In this document: in pieces, positions 8,193 to 17,163 of the stretch
How the letters are laid out: each line of letters opens with the position of its first letter
Numbering within the stretch: the stretch's first letter is position 1
Assembly: GCA_023667695.1 (NCBI GenBank)
Contig: JAMOZY010000021.1
Span: 1 to 48,889, forward strand
Source: Clostridium sp.
GTDB taxonomy: Bacteria > Bacillota > Clostridia > Lachnospirales > Lachnospiraceae
Direction: 5' to 3'
DNA: 48,889 nt
The notes under the pieces: generated by a model
Seen by the model: only the letters and a program-made list of their open reading frames with translations
The model's database searches: none
Told to the model about the DNA's origin: nothing
Translations under genes and position numbers: made by a program

Positions 8193-8678
8193 ATGAAAAA
8201 AGGGTTTACAGAAGCAGAAGTACCGCCGATTTCTCCGGCTGTACAAAAGGTACTACAGGAGCTGGTGCTTAAAAATCCTTACATGCAGGATTTAAAAATA
8301 GAAATCATGGAGATAGAGCGAGGTTATGTCAAGGGCCGGTTTCCGGTAACGGAGCATGTATTGAACCCCTATGGTTCTGTTCATGGCGGCTGCCTCTATT
8401 CTCTGGCAGATATTACTGCAGGTCTGGCAGCCTGTACCTATGGCGTCTATGCATCTACCATAGATGGTCATATGGAATACATTCTTCCAGCGATTGATAC
8501 AGAATACATTATATGTGAAGCAAAAGAAATCCGGCAGGGTATGCATGTCTCCCAGTATGAGGCGTTTCTTTATGACGATAAGGAGCAGTTAGTAGACAAA
8601 GCGGTGTTTTCATTTTATATGATGAATCGTGCAATAATCGTTTCTAAGGATGAGGAAAATTGCCGGGAATCAGAATAA
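8193..8678 (+). CDS. PaaI-like hotdog-fold thioesterase
   Basis: 161 residues. The hotdog core is visible at about 45-145. NPYGSVHGGCLYSLADITAG (58-77) holds the HGG and Asp/Glu-type catalytic segment of PaaI/4HBT thioesterases, which hydrolyse acyl-CoA esters. The substrate cannot be told. The ATG follows GGAAGTTATAAT, a modest site. The 3' end runs close to the serine acetyltransferase gene, so the two may be co-transcribed. Confidence 0.85.
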   Translation: MKKGFTEAEVPPISPAVQKVLQELVLKNPYMQDLKIEIMEIERGYVKGRFPVTEHVLNPYGSVHGGCLYSLADITAGLAACTYGVYASTIDGHMEYILPAIDTEYIICEAKEIRQGMHVSQYEAFLYDDKEQLVDKAVFSFYMMNRAIIVSKDEENCRESE

Positions 8679-8706
8679 GATAGTAGAAGAAAAGGGGAGA
8701 GGTTAC

Positions 8707-9696
8707 ATGAAAATGAATCATTCTATGGTTGAACAGATACAGCAGACCGTGGCAGAAATCACACATAATTACGAGGTAAATGATGTATTGATGCCAAAGG
8801 AGGGACGGCACCTTCCCAGTCGGAGTACAATTATCCGGATGATAAAGGAATTAAGGCGGATTATGTTCCCGGGATATTTTGGGGATGAAAATCTATCCAC
8901 TTATGTTGGAGACTACTTTGTAGGTTCTCACTTAAACCATGTGTATCAGACCTTAAAGGAACAGATTATCACAGCCTTGATTTATAAAAGTGAATCCCTT
9001 CAGAGAAAGGATGATTCATCTGCCGGAGACTCCGTAATGTCTGTTTTAACATTGGAAGAAGCAGAGAAAAAATCAGAGAACATCTGCAAATATTTTATCA
9101 GTCGTTTATCCTATATACAGCAGATGCTGCTGAAGGATGTCCAGGCAGGCTTTGACGGGGACCCGGCAGCACAGAGTAAAGAGGATATCATTGCTTCTTA
9201 TCCGGGTCTGTTTGCGATTTATGTCTATCGTATTGCGCATGAACTGTATTTGCAGCAGGTCCCATATATTCCAAGAATCATGACGGAATATGCACATAGC
9301 CGTACTGGTATTGATATTAATTCCGGTGCAGAGATTGGAGAATATTTCTTTATTGACCATGGTACAGGGGTGGTAATTGGAGAAACCACTACCATAGGGA
9401 ATCATGTAAAGCTGTACCAGGGTGTGACGTTAGGTGCGTTGTCTACCCGGATGGGACAGCAGCTTGCCGGTGTGAAGCGTCATCCAACCATAGAGGATAA
9501 TGTTACGATATATTCCGGCTCGACCATCCTGGGAGGCAATACAGTGATTGGAAGAGGAACTGTAATCGGCGGAAATGCATTTATTACAGAATCCGTAGCA
9601 GCAGAGACTAAGGTAATTGTGAAGAATCCGGAAATGACCTTTAAGGGAGGGAAGAATTCCGATGGGAATATGGATGCCTGGGTATGGGAGATTTAG
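8707..9696 (+). CDS. Serine O-acetyltransferase (EpsC/CysE type)
   Basis: 329 residues from the ATG at 8707, which has GGGGAGAGG five bases upstream. The in-frame ATG at 8650 overlaps the thioesterase gene and lacks a site. It transfers acetyl from acetyl-CoA to L-serine, giving O-acetylserine for cysteine synthesis. A long helical N-terminus (about 1-185) is followed by left-handed beta-helix hexapeptide repeats (about 190-300), including IDINSGAEIGEYFFIDHGTG and the GVTLGALS segment. The C-terminus lacks the clear Ile tail that docks CysK in enteric CysE, so complex formation is uncertain. The length and N-terminus match the EpsC-like clostridial form. Confidence 0.88.
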   Translation: MKMNHSMVEQIQQTVAEITHNYEVNDVLMPKEGRHLPSRSTIIRMIKELRRIMFPGYFGDENLSTYVGDYFVGSHLNHVYQTLKEQIITALIYKSESLQRKDDSSAGDSVMSVLTLEEAEKKSENICKYFISRLSYIQQMLLKDVQAGFDGDPAAQSKEDIIASYPGLFAIYVYRIAHELYLQQVPYIPRIMTEYAHSRTGIDINSGAEIGEYFFIDHGTGVVIGETTTIGNHVKLYQGVTLGALSTRMGQQLAGVKRHPTIEDNVTIYSGSTILGGNTVIGRGTVIGGNAFITESVAAETKVIVKNPEMTFKGGKNSDGNMDAWVWEI

Positions 9697-9721
9697 ACAT
9701 TCCTTCACATAGAATATAATA

Positions 9722-9753
9722 AACGCACATCATGGGATTCTGTGATGTGCGTT
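9722..9753 (-). terminator. Terminator hairpin between convergent genes
   Basis: Perfect arms AACGCACATCA (9722-9732) and TGATGTGCGTT (9743-9753). The run of T/A following the stem is on the minus-strand side, so it mainly serves the glycosyltransferase gene and may also stop reading from the plus side. Confidence 0.65.
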
Positions 9754-9759
9754 ATGACA

Positions 9760-10767
9760 TTACATCTTGTTTAATTCTGCCTCATAGTAGGCTGTCTGTT
9801 CCATATCGCCCAGCGCTGTATAGCAGCGGATAAGTCCTTGCAGTGGCAGCTCCTGTCCATATTTAACAGCTAATTCGCATTGGGCTTCATAGACAGCATT
9901 ATAATACCAAAGTACAGCTTCTTCATATTCCTTACAAGCCTCATAGTATTCTCCCAGACAGGTGCAGACCTCTGCACTTCCGGCACCGTCTGCTATATTC
10001 TTTAAGGCGGCGCCTAAGATTAGATGTGGATTGGATTCAATAGCACCGCATTTTGTCAATACACATTGAACTGCTTTTAATTCATCCTGTGACAGGGTTT
10101 CATAGGATAGACGTAAAAAGTAATCCTTGGCAGTTCGGAAATCAGCTTCTGTTCCAGTAATAAACAGCTCCTTGGCATACATGATGTTTAGCTTTGGCGA
10201 TAACGGTGTTCCGGACTGAATTAGCCTCTGCAGGTTGGCAAAGTCTCTTGTGCTGTGACTTTCATGAGGCTTATGAATAATAGCAATATCGCTGTCAAAT
10301 ATAACAGGCTCCAGACGCAGAGTTTCATGCAAGGGGTCCTGCCAGTAAAATTCCCGCAGCCGTTTAATCAGCTTTGGGCGATATTCCTTGTCATAGTTAT
10401 AGGTAGTACCAAATTCTAACTGATTGGTATAATACATCTGTACAATATCAATTTCCGGCAGCAGTATCTGCTTCAGGTCCTGGATTTGCTTTATATTAGC
10501 GGGGTCTATGACCTCATCTGCGTCAGCAATATAAATATATTCCATGACTGCCTTAGAAAAAGAAAAGTTCCGGGCAGCAGAAAAGTCATTTATCCATGGA
10601 AAATCATAAATTCGATTGGTATATTGGGCGGCAATCTCCTTTGTCCGGTCCGTAGAACCGGTATCCACAATGATGATTTCATCGGAAAATGCTTTCACGC
10701 AATCCAGACAGCGGGATAATACTGGTTCTTCATTTTTTACAATCATGCATGTGCTAATGGTAATCAT
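9760..10767 (-). CDS. Family 2 glycosyltransferase with TPR-like C-terminus
   Basis: 335 residues. The N-terminal GT-A domain begins MITISTCMIVKNEEPVLSRC and has VDTGSTD (35-41) and the metal-binding ADADE (81-85, DXD motif). It is followed by the FSAARNFSF segment typical of the SunS/WaaE-like bacterial subfamily. Residues about 190-335 are helical repeats resembling TPRs (YYEACKEYEEAVLWYYNAVY). Such proteins glycosylate polypeptides or cell-envelope polymers; the acceptor is unknown. GAAGGAGGATTCC precedes the ATG. It is a stand-alone gene, divergent from dut, with no glycan cluster nearby. Confidence 0.85.
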   Translation of the reverse strand: MITISTCMIVKNEEPVLSRCLDCVKAFSDEIIIVDTGSTDRTKEIAAQYTNRIYDFPWINDFSAARNFSFSKAVMEYIYIADADEVIDPANIKQIQDLKQILLPEIDIVQMYYTNQLEFGTTYNYDKEYRPKLIKRLREFYWQDPLHETLRLEPVIFDSDIAIIHKPHESHSTRDFANLQRLIQSGTPLSPKLNIMYAKELFITGTEADFRTAKDYFLRLSYETLSQDELKAVQCVLTKCGAIESNPHLILGAALKNIADGAGSAEVCTCLGEYYEACKEYEEAVLWYYNAVYEAQCELAVKYGQELPLQGLIRCYTALGDMEQTAYYEAELNKM

Positions 10768-10952
10768 GGAATCCTCCTTCTACAGTAACCATTTTATAAG
10801 TCCTTATACAGAGCCAGAACATCTTTAGTATAGCATAGATGATTCATATCTGGAATAAAATTATTGTGATTTTCCATATCACACTTGACATCTGAAAGAA
10901 AAATCAGCAGAATAATAAGATATAATGAATGGCATAAACCGGGAGGATAAAA

Positions 10953-11393
10953 ATGGAACAGGTTATACTGAAAATTAAATATTTAAATGATGAAATCACC
11001 CGTTTGGAATATATTGACGGAAAATCGGATTGGATTGATTTGCGGGCGGCAGAACGGGTAGAATTAAAAGCAGGTGAGTTTCGGCTGATTCATTTAGGCG
11101 TGGCAATCCAACTGCCGGAAGGATATGAGGCACATATCGTACCGAGAAGCAGTACCTTTAAGAACTTTGGAATCCTACAGGCGAATTCCATGGGAATCAT
11201 TGATGAAACTTACTGTGGACCCAATGACTGGTATCGGTTTCCGGCACTGGCAATGCGGGATACCGTTATTGAGATAAATGACCGTATCTGCCAGTTCCGG
11301 ATAGAGAAGCATCAGCCACAGATTGTATTTGAAGAGGTGGCGGAGCTGACCGGAGCTGACCGGGGCGGCTTTGGAAGTACAGGGAAACAGTAA
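10953..11393 (+). CDS. dut: dUTP diphosphatase (trimeric dUTPase)
   Basis: 146 residues, the usual size for the trimeric enzyme that hydrolyses dUTP to dUMP and pyrophosphate. The five motifs are traceable: [14 protein letters not shown] (motif 1), [10 protein letters not shown] at 64-73 (motif 2), [12 protein letters not shown] at 81-92 (motif 3, uracil pocket), DRICQFRIE (motif 4) and the C-terminal RGGFGSTGK arm at 137-145 (motif 5). The ATG follows CCGGGAGGA. A TTGACA box at about 10885 lies upstream, but its -10 partner is unclear. Confidence 0.95.
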   Translation: MEQVILKIKYLNDEITRLEYIDGKSDWIDLRAAERVELKAGEFRLIHLGVAIQLPEGYEAHIVPRSSTFKNFGILQANSMGIIDETYCGPNDWYRFPALAMRDTVIEINDRICQFRIEKHQPQIVFEEVAELTGADRGGFGSTGKQ

Positions 11394-11421
11394 ATTATAA
11401 TTGTAGTAGGAGGTATGAAGG

Positions 11422-11997
11422 ATGCGTGCAGACAAACCGATTCAACAGGCGAGAAATAATTTAATCTTGTCCTCTGTTATTTTATGTCTTACCGGCTTAG
11501 TCTTTATGATTTTTTCCGGAACGGTTGTAAATATCATTGGCTGGGTACTGGGAAGTATTTTCTGTGTAGTTGGGTTGATTTACCTGATTGGTTATATTCG
11601 GAGGCAGATGTTTCTTTCTGAATTATTTTTTGGTATTATCAGCCTGGTAGCAGGGGTGCTTCTTTTGATTCATCCGGGCTGGATTATGTCCATATTGTCT
11701 ATTATTGTTGGTATATACATACTGATAGAAGGAGCTTTGAAGCTGAAGATTGCTTTGGATGCCAGAAAGCAGCAGGCAAGAGGCTGGTGGGTTCTCTTAG
11801 TGATTGCACTGATTAGTATAGGGCTTAGTATCGTATTGATTGTCAATCCTTTCGGAATCAGCAAGATATTTATCTTCCTTCTTGGAGTTGCCCTGCTTTT
11901 GAATGGGATTGAAAATATCATTCATGCAGTCTATACAAAGAAAATCTTAACGGATATGTCAACAGAGATTATTGACATGGAGGATTATGTGGAATAG
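11422..11997 (+). CDS. HdeD/DUF308-family membrane protein
   Basis: 191 residues and six hydrophobic segments, which is the DUF308/HdeD repeat layout (pairs of short helices joined by glycine turns, for example LVAGVLLLIHPGW). Members are small inner-membrane proteins; enteric HdeD is linked to acid resistance, but no role is known for clostridial members. The cytoplasmic tail is acidic. GTAGGAGGT precedes the ATG. It lies 29 bp after dut and 30 bp before an ABC exporter, so it is probably in the same transcript. Confidence 0.82.
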   Translation: MRADKPIQQARNNLILSSVILCLTGLVFMIFSGTVVNIIGWVLGSIFCVVGLIYLIGYIRRQMFLSELFFGIISLVAGVLLLIHPGWIMSILSIIVGIYILIEGALKLKIALDARKQQARGWWVLLVIALISIGLSIVLIVNPFGISKIFIFLLGVALLLNGIENIIHAVYTKKILTDMSTEIIDMEDYVE

Positions 11998-12027
11998 CCG
12001 GAAGAACAGGATAAATGAGGTGGAACC

Positions 12028-13755
12028 ATGCTAAAGCGTTTTTTGCCCTATTTGCTTCGATACAAGAGAATATTACTATTAGACCTGTTTTGTGCAGCAT
12101 TGACTACCATATGTGATATGGTGCTGCCGCTGATTATGAGCTATTTAACAACCGCAGCTACGGATACTGCGGTTGTATTAACGATTGAAATGATTTTGAA
12201 GCTGGCGCTTATCTACCTGCTGCTTCGGCTCATGGATGCGACGGCAAATTACTACATGGCATATAATGGTCATGTCATGGGGGTCTATATTGAAACGGAT
12301 ATGCGCCGGGATGCCTTTGAGCATCTCCAGCGGTTAGGCTATACCTATTATGCCAACAACAAGGTCGGGCAGATTATGGGACGGATTACCAATGATTTGT
12401 TTGACGTGACGGAATTCGCCCATCATTGTCCGGAAGAATTCTTCATTGCTTTTATCAAGATAGCGGCTTCCTTTCTTATACTTTGTCACACCAATGTTAT
12501 GCTGACCCTGATTGTATTCGCCTGCCTGCCAATCATGCTGTTGGTTTCTTTTCGGTTGAACCTCAGGCAGAGGGATGCATTCCGCAAGCAGCGCTATCAG
12601 GTTGGTGAGCTGAATGCACAGATTGAAGACAGTCTGCTGGGAGAGCGGGTGGTAAAGGCATTCACAGCAGAAGCATTGGAAAATGGGAAGTTTGAGGAAG
12701 GAAATCAGTCCTTCCAGAGGATTAAAAAGAAAACCTATCAGTATATGGCATTATTTCAGACCTCTACCCGGTTATTTGACGGGCTTATGTATCTGGTTGT
12801 AATTCTTGCCGGCGGGTTATTCCTGGTATCCGGTAAGATTCATGCTGGAGACCTGGTAGCATATATGCTGTATGTAACAACCCTTATTGCTACGATTCGA
12901 AGGATTGTAGAGTTTGCCGAGCAGTTCCAGCGGGGTATGACCGGAATTGAGCGGTTTTGTGAAATCATGGATGCAGAGATTGAGGTTACCGATGCGGAAG
13001 ATGCAAAGGACTTAAAGGTAAGGGAGGGACGGATTCAGTTAGAGGATGTAAGCTTTGAATATCCCGATGACCATAATCAGGTGCTGCGTCATGTGAATCT
13101 GTCTATCCGGCCGGGTGAGAAGTTAGCCCTGGTAGGACCTTCCGGTGGAGGTAAGACAACGCTGTGTAATCTGCTTCCAAGATTTTATGATGTAACAGAG
13201 GGGCGAATCTATATTGACGGACAGGATATCTCACAGGTTACCTTAAAGAGTCTGCGGGAGGCAATCGGAATTGTACAGCAGGATGTATTTTTATTCAGCG
13301 GTTCTGTGGCAGACAATATTGCTTATGGGAAACCGGATGCAACCCGGGAGGAAATCATGCAGGCGGCTCATTTGGCAGGAGCGGACTGCTTTATTGAGGA
13401 ATTAAAGGATGGATATGATACCTATATCGGTGAGCGTGGTGTAAAGCTGTCCGGCGGTCAGAAGCAAAGGCTTTCCATTGCAAGGGTATTTCTGAAGAAT
13501 CCCCGTATTCTGATTTTGGATGAAGCAACCAGTGCCTTGGATAATGAGAGTGAATTGCTGGTAGGCGAAAGTTTGGAGCAGCTGGCAGAGGGACGGACCA
13601 CATTGACTATTGCCCACCGGTTAACGACGGTAAGGCATGCGGACCGGATTTTAGTGCTTGGCAAGGAGGGAATTGAAGAGGAGGGCAGCCATGAAGAACT
13701 GTTAAGCCGGGAGGGGATTTATTTCCGGCTTTGGAATGGCTTGCGGCTGAGTTGA
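12028..13755 (+). CDS. ABC exporter half-transporter (permease-ATPase fusion)
   Basis: 575 residues. Six transmembrane helices (about 1-300) are followed by a nucleotide-binding domain. Walker A is GPSGGGKTT, the Q loop lies in IGIVQQDVFLF, the signature is LSGGQKQR, Walker B and the catalytic glutamate are LILDEATSALD, and the H loop is IAHRL. All catalytic residues are present, so it can work as a homodimer. It resembles the MsbA/BmrA/lipid-and-drug exporter group; the substrate is not predictable. It is probably co-transcribed with the DUF308 gene upstream and the Cys-rich gene starting 16 bp downstream. Confidence 0.92.
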   Translation: MLKRFLPYLLRYKRILLLDLFCAALTTICDMVLPLIMSYLTTAATDTAVVLTIEMILKLALIYLLLRLMDATANYYMAYNGHVMGVYIETDMRRDAFEHLQRLGYTYYANNKVGQIMGRITNDLFDVTEFAHHCPEEFFIAFIKIAASFLILCHTNVMLTLIVFACLPIMLLVSFRLNLRQRDAFRKQRYQVGELNAQIEDSLLGERVVKAFTAEALENGKFEEGNQSFQRIKKKTYQYMALFQTSTRLFDGLMYLVVILAGGLFLVSGKIHAGDLVAYMLYVTTLIATIRRIVEFAEQFQRGMTGIERFCEIMDAEIEVTDAEDAKDLKVREGRIQLEDVSFEYPDDHNQVLRHVNLSIRPGEKLALVGPSGGGKTTLCNLLPRFYDVTEGRIYIDGQDISQVTLKSLREAIGIVQQDVFLFSGSVADNIAYGKPDATREEIMQAAHLAGADCFIEELKDGYDTYIGERGVKLSGGQKQRLSIARVFLKNPRILILDEATSALDNESELLVGESLEQLAEGRTTLTIAHRLTTVRHADRILVLGKEGIEEEGSHEELLSREGIYFRLWNGLRLS

Positions 13756-13770
13756 GAAATGAGGGATATC

Positions 13771-14034
13771 ATGAAGCAATACATGTATGTACAGAATCAA
13801 AAATGTGAATATTTTCCCTGCCATTCCGGGATAAAAGAGGATGAATTCAATTGTTTGTTCTGTTATTGTCCTTTGTATGGGCTGAAGGAAGAATGCGGCG
13901 GTGATTTTGTATATCTGGAAAATGGTGTGAAGGACTGTTCCGGATGCAGAATACCCCATGAAAGAGGCGGGTATGAATTCATACAACAGCAAAAAAAGCA
14001 GATGCTGGAATTGGGAAAGCGAAAGCAGGAATGA
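13771..14034 (+). CDS. Cysteine-rich small domain protein (PF04071-like)
   Basis: About 87 residues from the ATG at 13771, which has GAGGG in position; the ATG at 13759 has no site. Cysteines are arranged as C-x4-C (KCEYFPC), then C-x2-C-x-C (NCLFCYC), a CGG, and a C-x2-C (DCSGC). This matches the cysteine-rich small domain family, which is sometimes fused to cobalamin-related CobZ proteins. The residues suggest a bound metal or Fe-S cluster. The last 20 residues are a charged helix. Its role is unknown. It directly follows the ABC exporter. Confidence 0.75.
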   Translation: MKQYMYVQNQKCEYFPCHSGIKEDEFNCLFCYCPLYGLKEECGGDFVYLENGVKDCSGCRIPHERGGYEFIQQQKKQMLELGKRKQE

Positions 14035-14050
14035 CAGGAAATACTTAACC

Positions 14051-14093
14051 TTTTATTAATAAAATATTAGGATAATTATCACTTATTTTAAGT
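14051..14093 (+). promoter_or_regulatory. Palindromes upstream of the two-component system
   Basis: A perfect 14-bp AT palindrome TTTTATTAATAAAA (14051-14064) and ACTTA-TTT-TAAGT (14081-14093) lie in the 85-bp gap before the response-regulator gene. They may be promoter/operator elements for autoregulation. AT-rich palindromes arise easily by chance, so this is weak. Confidence 0.3.
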
Positions 14094-14125
14094 AAGATAA
14101 GAAATGAAAGGTTAGGGAAATGTGT

Positions 14126-14821
14126 ATGAATGAAAAGATATTGATTGTTGATGATGAACATGAGATTGCAGACCTGGTAGAGCTATATCTTCGAAATGAG
14201 AATTACGAGGTCTGGAAGTTTTACAATGGAACGGATGCCTTAACGTGTATTCAGAGTCATGCTCCGGACCTGGCAATTCTGGATGTGATGCTTCCGGACA
14301 TGAGCGGCTTCCAATTATGCCGGAAAATCCGGGAACATGACTGTTATCCCGTTATTATGCTGACGGCAAAGGGGGAGGAAGTCGATAAGATTACCGGTCT
14401 GACCCTTGGGGCTGATGATTATATTACAAAGCCCTTTCTGCCCCTGGAGCTGATAGCACGGATAAAGGCACAGCTTCGTAGATGGAAGCATTATAATTCC
14501 GGCGGAAAAGAGGAAGAAGAGATTCTGGTGCATTCCGGTCTGGTTCTGAATATTCGAAGTCATGAATGTACTTTAAATGAGAAACCCTTATCTTTAACTC
14601 CGATTGAATTTTCGATTCTGCGGATTCTCTGTCAGCAGAAGGGAAGGGTAGTCAGTGCAGAAGAATTGTTTCATGAGATTTGGGGAGACGAATATTTTAG
14701 TAAAAATAACAATACCATTACCGTTCACATCCGGCATCTGCGGGAAAAGATGGGGGATTCCTTTGAGGACCCCCAATATATAAAAACAGTTTGGGGGTGT
14801 GGATATAAAATTGAACCATAA
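14126..14821 (+). CDS. VanR-like OmpR-family response regulator
   Basis: 231 residues from the ATG at 14126, seven bases after AGGGA; ATG at 14120 is the alternative. The receiver domain (1-120) has the acidic pocket DDE at 9-11, the phosphorylated Asp53 in LAILDVMLPDMSG, the T in MLTAKG and the K in YITKPF. A winged-helix DNA-binding domain (about 135-231) with the OmpR/PhoB pattern follows. It overlaps the kinase gene by 23 bp, so the two are translationally coupled. It resembles VanR, but no van ligase or dehydrogenase gene is in the window, so resistance should not be assumed. Confidence 0.9.
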   Translation: MNEKILIVDDEHEIADLVELYLRNENYEVWKFYNGTDALTCIQSHAPDLAILDVMLPDMSGFQLCRKIREHDCYPVIMLTAKGEEVDKITGLTLGADDYITKPFLPLELIARIKAQLRRWKHYNSGGKEEEEILVHSGLVLNIRSHECTLNEKPLSLTPIEFSILRILCQQKGRVVSAEELFHEIWGDEYFSKNNNTITVHIRHLREKMGDSFEDPQYIKTVWGCGYKIEP

Positions 14822-15965
14822 GAGAAAAGAAGTCTGGAAACGGATTCTGGTGTTTTTAGTCCTACAGCTTTGCACCCTGCAGCTATGCTTTGGAATTTAT
14901 AATCTGGCGGACCAGAAATTAAAAGGCATAATCCGGAGCTGGGCGGAACATAATTTTATAACACGGACGTTGTTCTATGATGAAAAAACGGAGATTGAAT
15001 ATGACCATAAGGACATTGACTGGCATGCGGTCAAGGTATTTGCATTAATCGTATTATGCAGCAGCATGATGACAGGCGTAACGGTTGTACTGATAACGGC
15101 ATGGCTGTATGCAGAACGTAAGGTGAAGCAGGCAACAGCGGACACCAATCAGATGATACATTCTTATATGATGGCGCATACGGATATAGCCCCCTTGCTA
15201 TTGGAGCAGAATCCTGAGCTGTATGCCCTGCTGGTGGAAATCCGGACGGCTATGGAGCGGAACGAGCAGATTATGAAGGAGGAAGCCGACCGAAAGAATG
15301 ATTTAATCGTGTATCTGGCACATGACCTGAAAACACCGTTAACTTCTGTTATCGGATATCTGAGCCTGCTGGCAGAGGTGCCGGATATGCCGCTGGAGCA
15401 GAAAGCAAAGTATACCAATATTGCATTGGATAAAGCCCAGCGTCTGGAAAAGCTGATTAATGAATTTTTTGATATTACCCGCTATAATCTTCAGCAAATC
15501 AGTCTGGAGCAGGAAAGCATTAATCTGTCCTATATGCTGGTCCAGATGACAGATGAGTTTTATCCGATACTGAGCGCCCATGGTAATTGGGTAGCGCTTC
15601 AGGTGGAGGAAGGACTGGTGATATATGGAGATGGAGAAAAGCTGGCAAGAGTGTTCAATAATATTCTAAAGAATGCAGTTGCCTATAGCTATCCCAATAC
15701 AGAAATACAGGTTCGGGCCGCTGCTGGGGAACAGGAGGTGAATATCTGCTTCTGTAACCGGGGAAAGACGATTCCAAGGTATAAGCTGGATTCCATATTC
15801 GAGAAATTCTTCCGGCTGGACGAAGCGCGCTCGACCAATACAGGTGGGGCAGGACTGGGACTAGCGATTGCAAAGGAGATTGTCACCTTACATGGAGGGA
15901 AAATAGATGCTGTTAGTGAAAATGAGGTAACCACCTTTCAGATTCTTCTGCCAACGAAAACGTAA
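14799..15965 (+). CDS. VanS-like sensor histidine kinase
   Basis: 388 residues from a GTG at 14799 that sits within the end of the regulator gene and follows GGGGGT. Two transmembrane segments (about 15-34 and 80-104) bound a short extracellular loop of about 45 residues. Then come a linker, the dimerisation/phosphoacceptor helix with His175 in VYLAHDLKTPL, and a HATPase_c domain with an N box (FNNILKNAVAYS) and a G box (STNTGGAGLGLAIAKEIV). The layout is that of VanS. The signal is unknown. The gene is followed by a strong terminator at 16032. Confidence 0.9.
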   Translation: MDIKLNHKRKEVWKRILVFLVLQLCTLQLCFGIYNLADQKLKGIIRSWAEHNFITRTLFYDEKTEIEYDHKDIDWHAVKVFALIVLCSSMMTGVTVVLITAWLYAERKVKQATADTNQMIHSYMMAHTDIAPLLLEQNPELYALLVEIRTAMERNEQIMKEEADRKNDLIVYLAHDLKTPLTSVIGYLSLLAEVPDMPLEQKAKYTNIALDKAQRLEKLINEFFDITRYNLQQISLEQESINLSYMLVQMTDEFYPILSAHGNWVALQVEEGLVIYGDGEKLARVFNNILKNAVAYSYPNTEIQVRAAAGEQEVNICFCNRGKTIPRYKLDSIFEKFFRLDEARSTNTGGAGLGLAIAKEIVTLHGGKIDAVSENEVTTFQILLPTKT

Positions 15966-16031
15966 AAAAATATCACCCATATCTCAATCATTTCTTAGGA
16001 AATCATAAATGGAATATTAAATAATCAAAGG

Positions 16032-16071
16032 CTTCTGTCTGATAGCATGAATATCGGACAGAAGTTTTTTT
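16032..16071 (+). terminator. Rho-independent terminator of the two-component operon
   Basis: CTTCTGTCTGATA pairs with TATCGGACAGAAG (one G-T pair) around a seven-base loop, followed by seven T. Confidence 0.9.
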
Positions 16072-16101
16072 GAATCCGGTTTTATACAGGAGGGAATAAA
16101 G

Positions 16102-16926
16102 ATGGCAAACTATTTTTATGAAGGAAATCTGAATGAGCCGATTAATTATCGCAAAAAAGGCAAAATTGAATATTATATCCGGGGGACCGTTTGGGTAGAT
16201 GGACATATGTATGAACGCTACGGCATTAAGACCCATTTTATCGAAGTGGGGGAAGATTATATTGAGTTAATGAAGCGTTATGTTCTTCCTTTTATAGAGG
16301 AAGGGGATATCGTAAGCACCAGTGAAAAGGTTATTTCCATGTGTCAGTCCAATGTAGTATTTATGCAGGATATGAAGCTGTCCTGGCTGACAAAGCTATT
16401 GAGCCGGTTTGGCACAAAAACAGAAAGCGGAATAGGGATTACTGAGCCTTATAAGCTTCAGTTGATGATTGATATGAAGGGAATGGGCAGGGTTCTGTAT
16501 GCGGGAGCTGCCGGAATATTTGGCAAGCTGATGGGACGGCAGGGAGTTTTCTATGAGATATTAGGAGAAGAAGCGGCCGGCATTGATGGCTTTTATGACC
16601 ATTCCGCCTTTGAAGCATATCATACCATGGCGACCCTGAATCCCAGGGAGCCGAATCGGGTCTGCAATGAAGTTCTTGAAAAATGCCATATCCCTCTTAT
16701 GATTGTGGATGCTAATGATATCAATGTCAATATTCTTGGAAAGGCAAAGATTTTGAATGATATTTCAAATGAGACGCTGGCAGCTCTTATAGAAGATAAT
16801 CCGGCTGGTCAGGATGACGAATGCACGCCATTTATTATCATACGGGATATTACCGGAAAAAAGCCGGAGCCGTATATGCCGAAAAAACCGATTACACCTG
16901 TCGCTGTCTGTGAAAGGTGTTCATAG
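16102..16926 (+). CDS. CofE-like F420-0:gamma-glutamyl ligase family protein
   Basis: 274 residues. The sequence resembles the F420_ligase (CofE) fold found as a stand-alone protein in many Clostridia. Family-like features include the N-terminal IEVGEDYIELMKRYVLPFIE, an ISMCQSN segment and the later MIVDANDINVNILG (the D-A-N-D patch common to this family). Classical CofE adds glutamate to coenzyme F420, but nothing here points to F420 synthesis, so the ligase probably works on another substrate. The ATG follows AGGAGGGAATAAAG. It has its own unit, after a terminator. Confidence 0.72.
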   Translation: MANYFYEGNLNEPINYRKKGKIEYYIRGTVWVDGHMYERYGIKTHFIEVGEDYIELMKRYVLPFIEEGDIVSTSEKVISMCQSNVVFMQDMKLSWLTKLLSRFGTKTESGIGITEPYKLQLMIDMKGMGRVLYAGAAGIFGKLMGRQGVFYEILGEEAAGIDGFYDHSAFEAYHTMATLNPREPNRVCNEVLEKCHIPLMIVDANDINVNILGKAKILNDISNETLAALIEDNPAGQDDECTPFIIIRDITGKKPEPYMPKKPITPVAVCERCS

Positions 16927-17163
16927 TCGTTCCTGCAGATGATACAAACCGAAGAGAGCTTCCGTTTATCCGATGGAATCAATGTTTGATGAAGGGAGAG
17001 CGCAGACGAGAAGGTTTCGTTCAAAATATGCACGATAGCCAGAGTAAAGTGAAGAATTCCCAGTGTAAATTTTTTCGTATATTTGGTATGATATTAAATG
17101 ATAGCAATATGTATAAGATAGGGTTTGTAATAGGCAAGGCTATCTCTTACGAAGGAGGATACG

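Noticed and set aside
14126-15965. Vancomycin-resistance locus
   Set aside because: Only a VanRS-like pair is present; no ligase, dehydrogenase or dipeptidase gene is near.
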